A stretch of DNA of 64,000 nt from Mycobacteroides salmoniphilum (lineage in GTDB: Bacteria > Actinomycetota > Actinomycetes > Mycobacteriales > Mycobacteriaceae). Positions 26,972-35,597 of the stretch are shown here, one piece after another. The notes under the pieces are model-generated. The model worked only from the letters and a program-made list of their open reading frames with translations, ran no database searches and was not told the origin of the DNA. Each line of letters opens with the position of its first letter. Position 1 is the stretch's first letter. The position numbers and the translations under genes are program-made. The stretch lies in the NCBI RefSeq assembly GCF_004924335.1, contig NZ_CP024633.1:4340001-4404000 (forward strand). Direction: 5' to 3'.

Positions 26972-26997
26972 CGTAACGGACATTTCCGTAACGGACA
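26972..26997. promoter_or_regulatory. Direct repeats CGTAACGGACA in divergent promoter
   Basis: The 11-base sequence CGTAACGGACA occurs at 26972-26982 and 26987-26997, a 15-base period, between the metalloprotein/P450 operon and the MerR-type gene. It is a likely binding site for the latter. Confidence 0.5.
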
Positions 26998-27018
26998 ATG
27001 GGGTAATCTTTAACCCTG

Positions 27019-27759
27019 ATGGACCTGACGATCGACCAACTGGCACAGCGGGTGGCCATGACCGCGCGCAACATCCGTGAGTGGCAGACGCTTGGGCTGG
27101 TGCCCCCGCCGGAAAGACGCGGCCGCGTCGGCATCTACTCCGATGACCACATAGCGATCATCAACCACGTCAAAAATCTTAAATCCCAGGGCTTTCCACT
27201 GGACGTCATCCGTCGGGTCATCGATTCCGGCGGCGGTTCGGAGGACAGCGTCCGCAAGATGGTTACCGAGGCCCTCAGCCCCTTCGCGACGGGCGAGCCG
27301 GTGATCCTCCCCCGCGCCGAGCTGGTCCAGCGTCTCGGCGAGGCAGCCGACACCGCACTTGCCGAGGCGGGACTGCTCACCGACGTCGATACCCAGACGG
27401 TCTCGGTGCGAGACGCCGAGACCCTCGATGCGATCCAGCTCCTGGTGACCGCCGGCATGTCCCTGACTCGCATATCGGAGACTCTCCGCGAGGTCGATCG
27501 GCTCCAGCACCAGATCGCCCAATTACTCCTGGGCGCCTACGTGGCGGACGTGTGGCAACCGTTCGCGGAATCCGGCTATACCTCCACCGATTGGGCAACC
27601 ATCGCCGACAATGCCTCGCGGGCAAAGCAATTGACTGTCACGCTGGCCTCCCGGCTGCTGGCCCGCGCCCTGGACGACACCGTCGATCCCATTCTCTTGC
27701 AGCAGGCGGACGAAGCCGAAGCGGTGCTAAGGAGTACCCGCCCGGCCTCGTCGGCCTGA
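27019..27759 (+). CDS. MerR-family regulator
   Basis: A 246-residue regulator. The N-terminal winged helix begins TIDQLAQRVAMTARNIREWQTLGLVPPPERRGRVGIYSDDHI (about 4-45), a MerR DNA-binding domain with the usual recognition helix and Y-x-x-x-H wing. The longer-than-usual C-terminal helical region, with no Cys cluster, argues for an organic rather than metal ligand. It is divergent from the diiron-protein/P450 operon and is the natural regulator of it. Confidence 0.8.
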   Translation: MDLTIDQLAQRVAMTARNIREWQTLGLVPPPERRGRVGIYSDDHIAIINHVKNLKSQGFPLDVIRRVIDSGGGSEDSVRKMVTEALSPFATGEPVILPRAELVQRLGEAADTALAEAGLLTDVDTQTVSVRDAETLDAIQLLVTAGMSLTRISETLREVDRLQHQIAQLLLGAYVADVWQPFAESGYTSTDWATIADNASRAKQLTVTLASRLLARALDDTVDPILLQQADEAEAVLRSTRPASSA

Positions 27760-27761
27760 TC

Positions 27762-28124
27762 TCAGTCGACCTCGCCGCAGCCCCGGTCCAGACCACGTAC
27801 CTCGATGGGACACCACACCGCGCGGGACACCTCTGCGGCCCACTGCTGGGCCTCGGCCAGAGTTGGCACGTCGATGATGCTGAAGCCGCCGAGCTGTTCC
27901 TTGGTCTCGGTGTAGGGACCGTCGGTGGCGGTATGCCCGGAGGCGTTGGCGGTCACCATGGTCGCGGTATCTGCGGGCCGCAGTCCGGCCGCGAACAGCC
28001 ACACCCCCGCCTCCTGCATGCGCCGGGTGACTGCCTGCACGTCGGCGCCGATGGTTTCCAGCGCGGCGTCGTCCGGCCGCACCGCCTCAGGCGGGTAGAC
28101 GATCGAGAGCAGATAGCGGCTCAT
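27762..28124 (-). CDS. DGPF/YCII-domain protein, second of pair
   Basis: A 120-residue YCII-related (DGPF) protein: YLLSIVYPPE at the start and TDGPYTETKEQLGGFSIIDVP in the middle. ATG 28124 follows GGAGG by seven bases; an upstream in-frame start exists at 28139. It lies one base after the stop of a paralogue with the same layout, so the two arose by tandem duplication. Genes of this kind are usually linked to ECF42 sigma factors; the only such sigma gene here is at 35594-36811. Confidence 0.85.
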   Translation of the reverse strand: MSRYLLSIVYPPEAVRPDDAALETIGADVQAVTRRMQEAGVWLFAAGLRPADTATMVTANASGHTATDGPYTETKEQLGGFSIIDVPTLAEAQQWAAEVSRAVWCPIEVRGLDRGCGEVD

Positions 28125-28125
28125 C

Positions 28126-28482
28126 TCACGCCTCCTCATCCTGGAAGGGGCGCACCTCGACGGGCTCCTCGCACGCCGCCGACCCCTCGGCCGCCCACCT
28201 CAGCGCCGCGTCGAGGTCGGGCGCGTTGATGATCCAGAAGCCGCCGAGGTGTTCCTTGGTTTCCAGGTAGGGGCCGTCGGTGGTGGTGACCTTGCCCTCC
28301 ACACTGCGGACCACCGTCGCATCCGATGGTTCGGTCAGCCCATTGGCGAAGACCCAGACACCGGCCTCCTTCATCTTCTCGTTGAGCACGCCGGTCTGCG
28401 CGTAGAGCCGCTGCACATCCTCGTCACTCCAATCGGCCGCGTTCTCCGCGTAACTGTGAACCGAGAGTAAGTACTGCTTCAT
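28126..28482 (-). CDS. DGPF/YCII-domain protein, first of pair
   Basis: A 118-residue paralogue of the next gene: MKQYLLSVHSY at the N-terminus and TDGPYLETKEHLGGFWIINAPDLDAAL. The family is a small ferredoxin-like fold of unknown biochemical role. The two genes are one base apart and certainly co-transcribed. The 143 bases up to the FadD-type stop show nothing notable. Confidence 0.85.
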   Translation of the reverse strand: MKQYLLSVHSYAENAADWSDEDVQRLYAQTGVLNEKMKEAGVWVFANGLTEPSDATVVRSVEGKVTTTDGPYLETKEHLGGFWIINAPDLDAALRWAAEGSAACEEPVEVRPFQDEEA

Positions 28483-28625
28483 GGCCGTCTCTTCCTATCC
28501 GTGTGTGGCGATCGGGCGCCCGTCCGGCTTCCCTTCAACCACACCACGAATAGACCTCCCCCGAATCGACACCTCATCGAAAAATCGGCAAGAAATCGCG
28601 AGAGATCGTGCTTCGAGCCCCCGCC

Positions 28626-30476
28626 CTAGGAGGTGCGCGTTCCGAGTTTGTTGTCGAGGTACTCCTGGCGGCAGGCCCGGCGCGCGATCTTTCCGCTGCT
28701 GGTGCGTGGGACCGCGCCGGCCTGAACCAGTTGCACGTCGGTGACCGGCAGTGTGTGCCGGCGGGAGACCGCGGCCCGGATCGCATCGACGATGGGGCCA
28801 GGTTCAGCCCGTCCGGCTCCAGGGGCCCGTTCGGCGACGATGACCAATCTCTCGCCGGTGCCATCACCCGCATCGATGCCCACGGGCAGTTCGTTGGCGG
28901 GCACCGAGAACGCAGCCACGAAGCCACGTCGCACCCCCGACGAAGACTCTTCGACGGTGGCCTCGATGTCGTGCGGGTAGTGATTGCGGCCGTCCACGAT
29001 CACCAGATCTTTGACCCGCCCGGTGATGTACAGCTCACCATCGACATAGACGCCAAGATCCCCGGTGCGGAACCAGAGGGTGTCCGGTTCGGTACCGGCG
29101 GCGTGGCTGCCCTCATCCAGGCGTGCCTGCAACGTGTTACGGAACGAGTGGCTGGTCTCCTCGGGCCGGCCCCAGTACCCACGACCGATGTTGTTGCCGT
29201 GTAACCAGATCTCACCGACCTGCCCGTCGGGCAGTTCCGCCTCGGCGCCGGGGTTGACGACGACCGCCCACTGGCTGCGGGCGATCTGCCCACAGGACAC
29301 CTGTGGCACCGCGTTCTCATGAGTGGCATCCACCCGGGTCGCGTGCCCGGCGCCCAGCTGCTCACGATCCATGTAGATGACAGAAGGCTCTGCCTCCGGG
29401 GCGATGGAGGAGACGAACAGCGTCGCCTCGGCCATGCCGTAGGAGGGCTTGATTGCGTTGGACGGCAGACCATACGGACCGAAGGCCGCGTTGAACTTCC
29501 GGATCGAGGCGATGCTGACCGGCTCGGAACCATTGATCAGCCCCGCCACCTTGCTCAGGTCCAGAGCTTCGCCGTCCTTCGGCAGGCCGCGCTCGGCGGC
29601 GAGCTCGAAGGCGAAGTTGGGGGCTGCACCAAAGGTGCGACCCACGTGAGATGCGGCCGCGAGTTCTTTGATCCAGCGGCCGGGCCGACGCACGAACGAC
29701 ATCGGGGACATCAGCGTCATCCGGCCTCCGCAGAGCGGGAACATGAGCATGAGCAGACCCATGTCGTGATAGAGCGGCAGCCAACTCGCTCCCCGGACAT
29801 CGACATCCAGGCCCACCGAGATGACCATCTGCAGCACGTTGGTCATCACCGCCCGATGGGTGATCTCCACACCGGCAGGCACTCGCGTCGAACCCGATGT
29901 GTACTGCAAGTAAGCGATGTCATCGGTACTCGGAGTCACCCTGGCATAGGTCGCGCCCACTGAATTCGGCACACCGTCCACGGCAAGTACCCGAGGGCGA
30001 CGCTCGCGCGGCAGTTTCCGGACGAAGCTGCTGACGGATTCGGCGGCCGCTTCGTTGGTCAGTACGACAGTCGGTTGGGCGTCGGCAAGCACCGCGTCGA
30101 GCCGTTCGGCGTGTCCGGGAAGTTCCGGGGCGAAGAGGGGCACCGCGATGTTTCCGGCCTCGATGGCGGCGAAGAAGCCGATGACGTAGTCAAGACCCTG
30201 GGGCGCCAGGATCGCGACCCGATCTCCCGGCGTGGTCACCTGCTGAAGCCGCGCCGCGACGGCGCGGGAACGCGCACGAAGCTGTGGCCAGTTCAGATCG
30301 GACGGTTCGCCGTCCGGGTCGCTGCTGAAGTCCACATAGCGATAGGCAAATGTGTCGTGCTCGCCGTCGACAGCGTTCTCGAGATAATGGTTAACGGTGT
30401 AGCCATCCGGTAACGAGATGGCGCCCGTCTCGTCCAGGTACTCCTCGACACGCAACCCTGTCACCAGCGCACTCAT
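28626..30476 (-). CDS. Fatty-acyl-AMP ligase (FadD/FAAL type)
   Basis: A 616-residue ANL-superfamily enzyme: ATP motif YTSGSTRVPAGVEITH, SYGMAEAT, TGDLG and a C-terminal domain ending RTSSGKIARR with the catalytic Lys. The FAAL-type insertion region and phrases LPLYHDMGLLM and RVKDLVIVDGRNHYPHDIE are typical of fatty-acyl-AMP ligases that load polyketide synthases, rather than acyl-CoA ligases. No PKS is in the window, so its acceptor is elsewhere or it acts independently. GGAGG precedes ATG 30476. It is divergent from a P450 pair with a palindrome between them. Confidence 0.9.
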   Translation of the reverse strand: MSALVTGLRVEEYLDETGAISLPDGYTVNHYLENAVDGEHDTFAYRYVDFSSDPDGEPSDLNWPQLRARSRAVAARLQQVTTPGDRVAILAPQGLDYVIGFFAAIEAGNIAVPLFAPELPGHAERLDAVLADAQPTVVLTNEAAAESVSSFVRKLPRERRPRVLAVDGVPNSVGATYARVTPSTDDIAYLQYTSGSTRVPAGVEITHRAVMTNVLQMVISVGLDVDVRGASWLPLYHDMGLLMLMFPLCGGRMTLMSPMSFVRRPGRWIKELAAASHVGRTFGAAPNFAFELAAERGLPKDGEALDLSKVAGLINGSEPVSIASIRKFNAAFGPYGLPSNAIKPSYGMAEATLFVSSIAPEAEPSVIYMDREQLGAGHATRVDATHENAVPQVSCGQIARSQWAVVVNPGAEAELPDGQVGEIWLHGNNIGRGYWGRPEETSHSFRNTLQARLDEGSHAAGTEPDTLWFRTGDLGVYVDGELYITGRVKDLVIVDGRNHYPHDIEATVEESSSGVRRGFVAAFSVPANELPVGIDAGDGTGERLVIVAERAPGAGRAEPGPIVDAIRAAVSRRHTLPVTDVQLVQAGAVPRTSSGKIARRACRQEYLDNKLGTRTS

Positions 30477-30569
30477 CCCAACCTCCGCGTAGCCGTAACC
30501 ACGACGGCCGGACGACGAGTAGCGATGAATAACCCATCACGCTTTGCTACGGTCCCGACCGAACGTAGA

Positions 30570-30586
30570 TGGTACGTGACGTACCA
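30570..30586. promoter_or_regulatory. Palindromic operator between FadD and the P450 pair
   Basis: TGGTACGT-G-ACGTACCA is a perfect palindrome with 8-base arms and one central base, 94 bases upstream of the FadD-type start in a 349-base divergent gap. It is consistent with a TetR-type operator; no cognate regulator gene is adjacent. Apart from this site and promoters, the gap (30477-30825) shows no gene. Confidence 0.55.
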
Positions 30587-30825
30587 GTAGCAAACGGTAC
30601 TCGAAGTCCCACTAGGACGCCGTGTCTAAAAAGACCTGAGAGCTCATTGTTCACTGTGTGCTTTGACACCCCAGTGTAGCGATGTGACGGGTACGACCGA
30701 CGCAGGGCGGGCCTGGCCTGTCGCCCGCTCTCGAACCCGTGAGAATCCCGAAATTTTTCGGCATTCCCTTCCCGCCGGGCCGCTATTAGACTCGTGACAA
30801 ATAGCATCCAGCGTTGGAGGCAGAT

Positions 30826-32166
30826 ATGCGGGCCAGAAATCGGGTCAAGTACTGGTCGCGGTGGGTGACGATGCACGGCATCAGCCGCGTTGGGCTGCTC
30901 ACGCAGGTCCGCAAGATGCCCTTGGCGGCACTGTTCCTCAGCCCGGACCGGGCCGACAATCACTACCGGTACATCGAACAGATCCGCTCGGTCGGCCCGA
31001 TCGCTCCGGCGCGCGCCACCGGCCTGGTCTTCACCGGCCTGGCGCAGACACGCGAAATCTTGCGGGACCACCGATTCATCACGTTGGCGCCCAACAACAT
31101 TCCCTCGCCCGTTCTCCCCCAGGCGCTCAGCCGGTGGATCTTCGAGAAGACCGAGCCCGGTCTGCCCAACCCGGTGGAGCCCCCCGCCATGCTGGCCGTC
31201 GATCCGCCCGAACACACCCGGTTCCGCAAGCTGGTATCCAAGGCGTTCACGCCCCGCGCGGTGAGCAAGTTGGAAGACCGCGTCCGCGAGGTGACACTCG
31301 AGCTGCTCGAGAACCTGGAACGCAAAGAGCGCGCCGATCTGCTCGACGACTACGCGTCCCAACTACCGGTGGCGATCATCGCCGAGATGCTCGGCGTGCC
31401 GCGCGCCGACGCTCCCTTCCTTCTTCAATGGGGCAATCACGGAGCGGCGCTCTTGGACATCGGCATGACCTGGTCGGCGTACCGAGACGCCACCCAGGCA
31501 CTCATGGAGATCGACCGCTACTTCGACGCACACCTGATCCGGTTGCGCAGCGAGCTCGCGCAGGACCCCACCCTGGACGGCATCCTGGCCAGCATCGTGC
31601 GCGACGGCGATCTGGACGACCGCGAGCTCAAGGCCACCATGGCTCTGCTACTCGGCGCCGGATTCGAGACCACGGTCAACCTCATCGGGAACGGCATCGT
31701 GGCACTGCTGCGTCACTCCGAGCAGCTGGACTATCTGCGAGAGAATCCGGAAGGGTGGTCGAACGCCGTCGAGGAGGTCCTACGTTACGACTCCCCCGTG
31801 CAGGTCACCGGCCGAGTAGCCACCGAAACCGTCGAATTCGAAGGACACACACTGCCTGCCGGCTCCATGGCGGTACTACTCCTCGGTGGCGCCAACCGCG
31901 ACCCGGCCGTTTTCGATGAGCCCGATGTTTTCGACGTGAGCCGCGCCAACGCACGCGAGCACGTGGCGTTCGGCAGCGGAATCCATGTCTGCCTGGGTGC
32001 GAGCCTGGCCCGGATGGAGGGAGTGGTGGCGTTGCAGTCGCTCTTCGAACGCTTCCCCGAGCTCGCCCTGTCCGCCGATCCCACCCCCGGCAAGCATGTC
32101 AACCTGCATGGCTTCGGAAGCCTGCCGGTGAACCTCGGCCGTGCCCGGGTGCGGGCCAGCAGTTAA
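30826..32166 (+). CDS. Cytochrome P450, upstream paralogue
   Basis: A 446-residue P450 with intact motifs: I-helix LLGAGFETTVNL, EEVLRYDSPVQ, and heme loop AFGSGIHVCLGASLAR. ATG 30826 is chosen because GGAGG lies five bases upstream; the frame also opens at TTG 30814. It is followed 58 bases later by a second P450 on the same strand with a similar layout, and it is divergent from the FadD-type ligase, suggesting a shared lipid-related pathway. Confidence 0.92.
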   Translation: MRARNRVKYWSRWVTMHGISRVGLLTQVRKMPLAALFLSPDRADNHYRYIEQIRSVGPIAPARATGLVFTGLAQTREILRDHRFITLAPNNIPSPVLPQALSRWIFEKTEPGLPNPVEPPAMLAVDPPEHTRFRKLVSKAFTPRAVSKLEDRVREVTLELLENLERKERADLLDDYASQLPVAIIAEMLGVPRADAPFLLQWGNHGAALLDIGMTWSAYRDATQALMEIDRYFDAHLIRLRSELAQDPTLDGILASIVRDGDLDDRELKATMALLLGAGFETTVNLIGNGIVALLRHSEQLDYLRENPEGWSNAVEEVLRYDSPVQVTGRVATETVEFEGHTLPAGSMAVLLLGGANRDPAVFDEPDVFDVSRANAREHVAFGSGIHVCLGASLARMEGVVALQSLFERFPELALSADPTPGKHVNLHGFGSLPVNLGRARVRASS

Positions 32167-32224
32167 TCTCGAGGCTGCTTGGTGTCCGCTTGGCATCGAG
32201 CGGGCCGACACGGGGATCGGACGG

Positions 32225-33514
32225 ATGCACGACCGGATCAAACAACGCACCCATTGGGCCGTGACGCACGGGATAGCCCGTGCGTACTTGAAAGTGCTTG
32301 CCCGCCGGGGTGAACCCGTCGCGCAGTTGGGAATCGACACCGCCCAGGCCGCTGGCATCTACGGCATCATCGACACAATCCGTGGCCGCGGAAGGATGTC
32401 GCAGTCCGGAGGTGGCTGGATCACCGCGGACGCGCAGATCGTCCGAACAATCTTCCGCGACAACCGGTTCGTCACCTTCAAGCCCGAGCACCGGTCCGCA
32501 TCGCCCATCATCAAGCGCCTGACCGCATGGAGCGACCCACAACTGCTCAATCCCGCCGAGCCACCATCCATCCTGATCACCGATCCACCGGATCACGGGC
32601 GGCTGCGACGTCTTGTCGCCGCCCCGTTCACTCCGCGCGCCATCGAATCTCTCCGCGGACGCATCCAGGAGGTGACCAACGGCCACCTGGATGAGCTGGA
32701 ACAGCGTCCTCACCCGGATCTGATCGCCGATTTCACCGCGAAAATCCCCATCGCCGTGATCGGTGAGATGATCGCCGTCCCTGCGCAGGACTACTCGCTC
32801 CTGTACGTGGCAATGAATCGCGCGATCCAACTGATCGCCACCACTGCACCGTCTTGGCGCCAATACCAGGACGGCACAACGGCTTTACGGGAGATAGATG
32901 AGTACCTCGAGAAGCATGTCGCCCGGCTTCGCCGTGAGGGAACCACAAGCGAACTAGCCACAGGCCTTCTCGAGAGTGACCTGAGCCATGTCGAGCTCAA
33001 GATGTTCTTCGCGGTGTTCCTGGGCGCGGGATTCGTCACCACCACGCACCTGATGGGTAAGGCGATCGTCACACTGCTGCGCCACCCGGCGCAGCTGGCG
33101 GCGCTACACGCCGATCCGAGTCTGTGGCCCAATGCCGTCGAGGAACTCATGCGCTACGACACCTCGAACCAGTGGTCGGCTCGCGTTGCCACCGAGACGG
33201 TCGAGATCGAGGGGCACACCATCGAGGCGGGCCAGTCGGCGCTGCTGCTACTCGGCGGGGCGAACCGCGACCCTGCCGCGTTCGAGAATCCGGACATCTT
33301 TGACATCACCCGTCCCAATGCACGCGAGAACATGACGCTGGGCACCGGAATTCATGTGTGCCTGGGCCAGGTGCTGGCACGCGTCGAGCTGCACATCGCC
33401 TTGCAATCGCTCTTCGAACGCTTCCCGCGGTTGGCGCTGGCCGGCGAACCGGAGTACTTCGACGGGATGGGTATTCACGGGCTGCGCACCCTGCCCGTGA
33501 CGCTGGGGCATTAG
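32225..33514 (+). CDS. Cytochrome P450, divergent paralogue with altered motifs
   Basis: A 429-residue P450 resembling its upstream neighbour throughout (ITDPPDHGRLRRLVAAPFTPRAIESL, EELMRYD). Two normally conserved positions are changed. In the I-helix GAGFVTTTHL has Val271 where the acidic residue of the acid-alcohol pair normally stands. In the heme loop LGTGIHVCLG has Leu372 in place of the phenylalanine; Cys379 is kept. The enzyme should still bind heme but may have altered proton delivery, or use peroxide, or not be a monooxygenase. ATG 32225 is chosen; the frame extends upstream into the previous gene. It overlaps the convergent LpqI stop. Confidence 0.9.
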   Translation: MHDRIKQRTHWAVTHGIARAYLKVLARRGEPVAQLGIDTAQAAGIYGIIDTIRGRGRMSQSGGGWITADAQIVRTIFRDNRFVTFKPEHRSASPIIKRLTAWSDPQLLNPAEPPSILITDPPDHGRLRRLVAAPFTPRAIESLRGRIQEVTNGHLDELEQRPHPDLIADFTAKIPIAVIGEMIAVPAQDYSLLYVAMNRAIQLIATTAPSWRQYQDGTTALREIDEYLEKHVARLRREGTTSELATGLLESDLSHVELKMFFAVFLGAGFVTTTHLMGKAIVTLLRHPAQLAALHADPSLWPNAVEELMRYDTSNQWSARVATETVEIEGHTIEAGQSALLLLGGANRDPAAFENPDIFDITRPNARENMTLGTGIHVCLGQVLARVELHIALQSLFERFPRLALAGEPEYFDGMGIHGLRTLPVTLGH

Positions 33515-34641
33515 CCGCAGGCGCGAACGCCCTTGAACGCCAGCACCCGGCGCACCGAGGCATTGATCGCGTCACCGTTCAATTCACCTGCGTTGTAGGC
33601 CGATTCGAGGCGGTCGAGAACAGAGCCAACCTTTTCGGTGCTCACCCAGAGCGCCCAGTCGATACCCGCCCTGATCGACTTGAGCACCGCCTCCTCGATC
33701 GGGAAGCGGTCGGTGATGGCAGCCATCGAGGACAAGTCATCGGTGAAGATCACGCCGTCATAGGCCGGCGCTCCGTAACCGGTTCCCTTGCGCAGCAAGT
33801 CGACTGCGGCAGGGCTCAGGCTGGCCGGGTCGTCGCCGGTGAGTCCGGGCACCTGCATGTGGCCGATCATCACGGCGGCACCGCTGGTCACCAGCGTGCG
33901 GTACGGCACCAAATCGTTGTCCTGCAGCTGCTCCAGCGGCGGGGTCACCACACCGTTGGTGTGCGAATCGCCCGAGGCGTGGCCATGACCCGGGAAGTGC
34001 TTGACCACGGCACCCACGCCGCCGGCCTGATATCCCCGCACGGCGGCCTCGGCGTACTCGGCGACCTTTTGCGGATCGCCGCTGTACGAACGGTCTCCGA
34101 TGGCGCCATCGGGGTCGCCATCGGTCACATCGGCATCGGGGGCGAAGTCGATGGTGATGCCGAGATCCTTCATCTTCTGAGCGCGTTCCTGGCTGAGCGC
34201 CTGCACCTGTTCGGGAGTCTGGGTGGCGGACAGCTCCCGGGCGGACGGAGCCGGACCGATGAGGTCCTTCAGACGCGACACCCGGCCGCCCTCCTCGTCG
34301 ACGCTCACCGCGGCCGGGATCGGACCGGCGGTGACCACGTCGTGCAGGGAGCCGTCGGTCAGCATCTCTTTCTTGGTCCAGCTGCCGACGAAAATGCCAC
34401 CGACGTGGTGATCACGCACCAGCGCACGGGCGTCGTCGGAGTCCTTGACGCCCACCATGAGTAGCTGTGCCAACCTGTCGCGGGTGCTCAGACAGGCCAG
34501 ATCGCCCGCGGGCGCCGCGGTGACGGGCGTCTTCGGTGCGGGCGTAGCGGACTCCTTCGCGGGCTCCGACGCGTTGCCGCCACAGGCAGACAGCGCCACC
34601 ACAACGAGACCGGTCAGTACTACCCCTGCACGCATTCTCAT
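33511..34641 (-). CDS. lpqI: Lipoprotein beta-N-acetylhexosaminidase LpqI
   Basis: A 376-residue glycoside hydrolase family 3 protein. The N-terminus is a lipoprotein signal ending in the lipobox LSAC (Cys20). The GH3 NagZ signature appears as VKHFPGHGHASGDSH, with the catalytic Asp-His dyad, and the nucleophile region is VIFTDDLSSMAA. It fits LpqI (Rv0237), which removes N-acetylglucosamine from peptidoglycan fragments during recycling. It is a surface-anchored enzyme. Its stop overlaps the convergent P450 stop. Confidence 0.9.
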   Translation of the reverse strand: MRMRAGVVLTGLVVVALSACGGNASEPAKESATPAPKTPVTAAPAGDLACLSTRDRLAQLLMVGVKDSDDARALVRDHHVGGIFVGSWTKKEMLTDGSLHDVVTAGPIPAAVSVDEEGGRVSRLKDLIGPAPSARELSATQTPEQVQALSQERAQKMKDLGITIDFAPDADVTDGDPDGAIGDRSYSGDPQKVAEYAEAAVRGYQAGGVGAVVKHFPGHGHASGDSHTNGVVTPPLEQLQDNDLVPYRTLVTSGAAVMIGHMQVPGLTGDDPASLSPAAVDLLRKGTGYGAPAYDGVIFTDDLSSMAAITDRFPIEEAVLKSIRAGIDWALWVSTEKVGSVLDRLESAYNAGELNGDAINASVRRVLAFKGVRACG

Positions 34642-34793
34642 GAGGCCATGGTGTCATGCGCCGGTATTCACACTCTCCGCCAGCTCATCTGAGGATTCTC
34701 GGTGGAGTCACCAGCCTTCACGTAAGTTGTACATACATGCGTATCCAGAATCATGCGTGACTCACCTACAGAAAAGCCCCCGAGAGGCCTTCC

Positions 34794-35597
34794 ATGAGCA
34801 CAGCGAGAACACCCGTCGTCTTTGTCCACGGCCTGTGGCTGCACTCGACGAGCTGGGAGCTCTGGGCCGATCGTTTCAGTGCGGCGGGATTCGATCCGAT
34901 ACTCGCCGAATGGCCCGGGGTCCCAGCCACTCTCACCGCCGCCCGACAGCAGCCGGAAGCGCAAGCGGGCGTCGGCCTAGCGGAGATATCGGCACATCAC
35001 GCGGCCCTGATCAAGACTCTGCCGGTCAAACCCATCCTCGTCGGTCACTCAGTGGGCGGTTTCATCGTTCAGCACCTACTCGGCCAGGACCTCGGATCCG
35101 CGGCAGTCGCCATCTGCCCAGGGCAAATCAAAGGCGTGAAAGCAATCGGACCGGCACAGGCCCGATCGACCATCGCCTTCCTGAGTGACCCGCGAAACCT
35201 GCATCGCGCGGTGTCACTGGACCAGAAACAGTTCCGGTACGCGTTCGCCAATGCGGTATCTCAGGAAGAGTCGGACTCACTGTTCGAGCGTTGGGCGATT
35301 CCGAGCCCGGCGCGGCCACTGTTCCAGCTCGCGCTCGGCAACTTCACGCCGAATTCCGCTGCAGCCGTCAACACACGGAACAACCAGCGCGGGCCGCTGC
35401 TGCTGATGTCCGGGAAGCTGGACCATACGGTCCCCGATGTCCTGACACGCTCCACGTTCAAGCAGTACCGGAAATCGAGCGCCGATACCGAGTACCTCCC
35501 GTACACCGATCGCGGGCATTCACTCATCGTGGACAGCGGAGCAGCACAGCTCATCGATGACTCACTTGCCTGGCTGGACCGTAAGGACATCGCCTAA
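34794..35597 (+). CDS. Alpha/beta-hydrolase
   Basis: A 267-residue alpha/beta hydrolase: oxyanion segment VVFVHGLWLHS, nucleophile elbow GHSVGGF, an acidic candidate in KLDHTVP, and catalytic His in TDRGHSLI near the C-terminus. There is no signal peptide. The substrate is unknown. It is divergent from lpqI (152 bases between starts), and its stop overlaps the convergent ECF sigma stop by 4 bases. The preceding gap holds a possible promoter but no striking motif. Confidence 0.82.
   Translation: MSTARTPVVFVHGLWLHSTSWELWADRFSAAGFDPILAEWPGVPATLTAARQQPEAQAGVGLAEISAHHAALIKTLPVKPILVGHSVGGFIVQHLLGQDLGSAAVAICPGQIKGVKAIGPAQARSTIAFLSDPRNLHRAVSLDQKQFRYAFANAVSQEESDSLFERWAIPSPARPLFQLALGNFTPNSAAAVNTRNNQRGPLLLMSGKLDHTVPDVLTRSTFKQYRKSSADTEYLPYTDRGHSLIVDSGAAQLIDDSLAWLDRKDIA

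Noticed and set aside
28462..28478. GAGTAAG half-site upstream of the DGPF genes
   Set aside because: Only one half of the TetR palindrome is present and it lies inside the coding start; not counted as a third operator.
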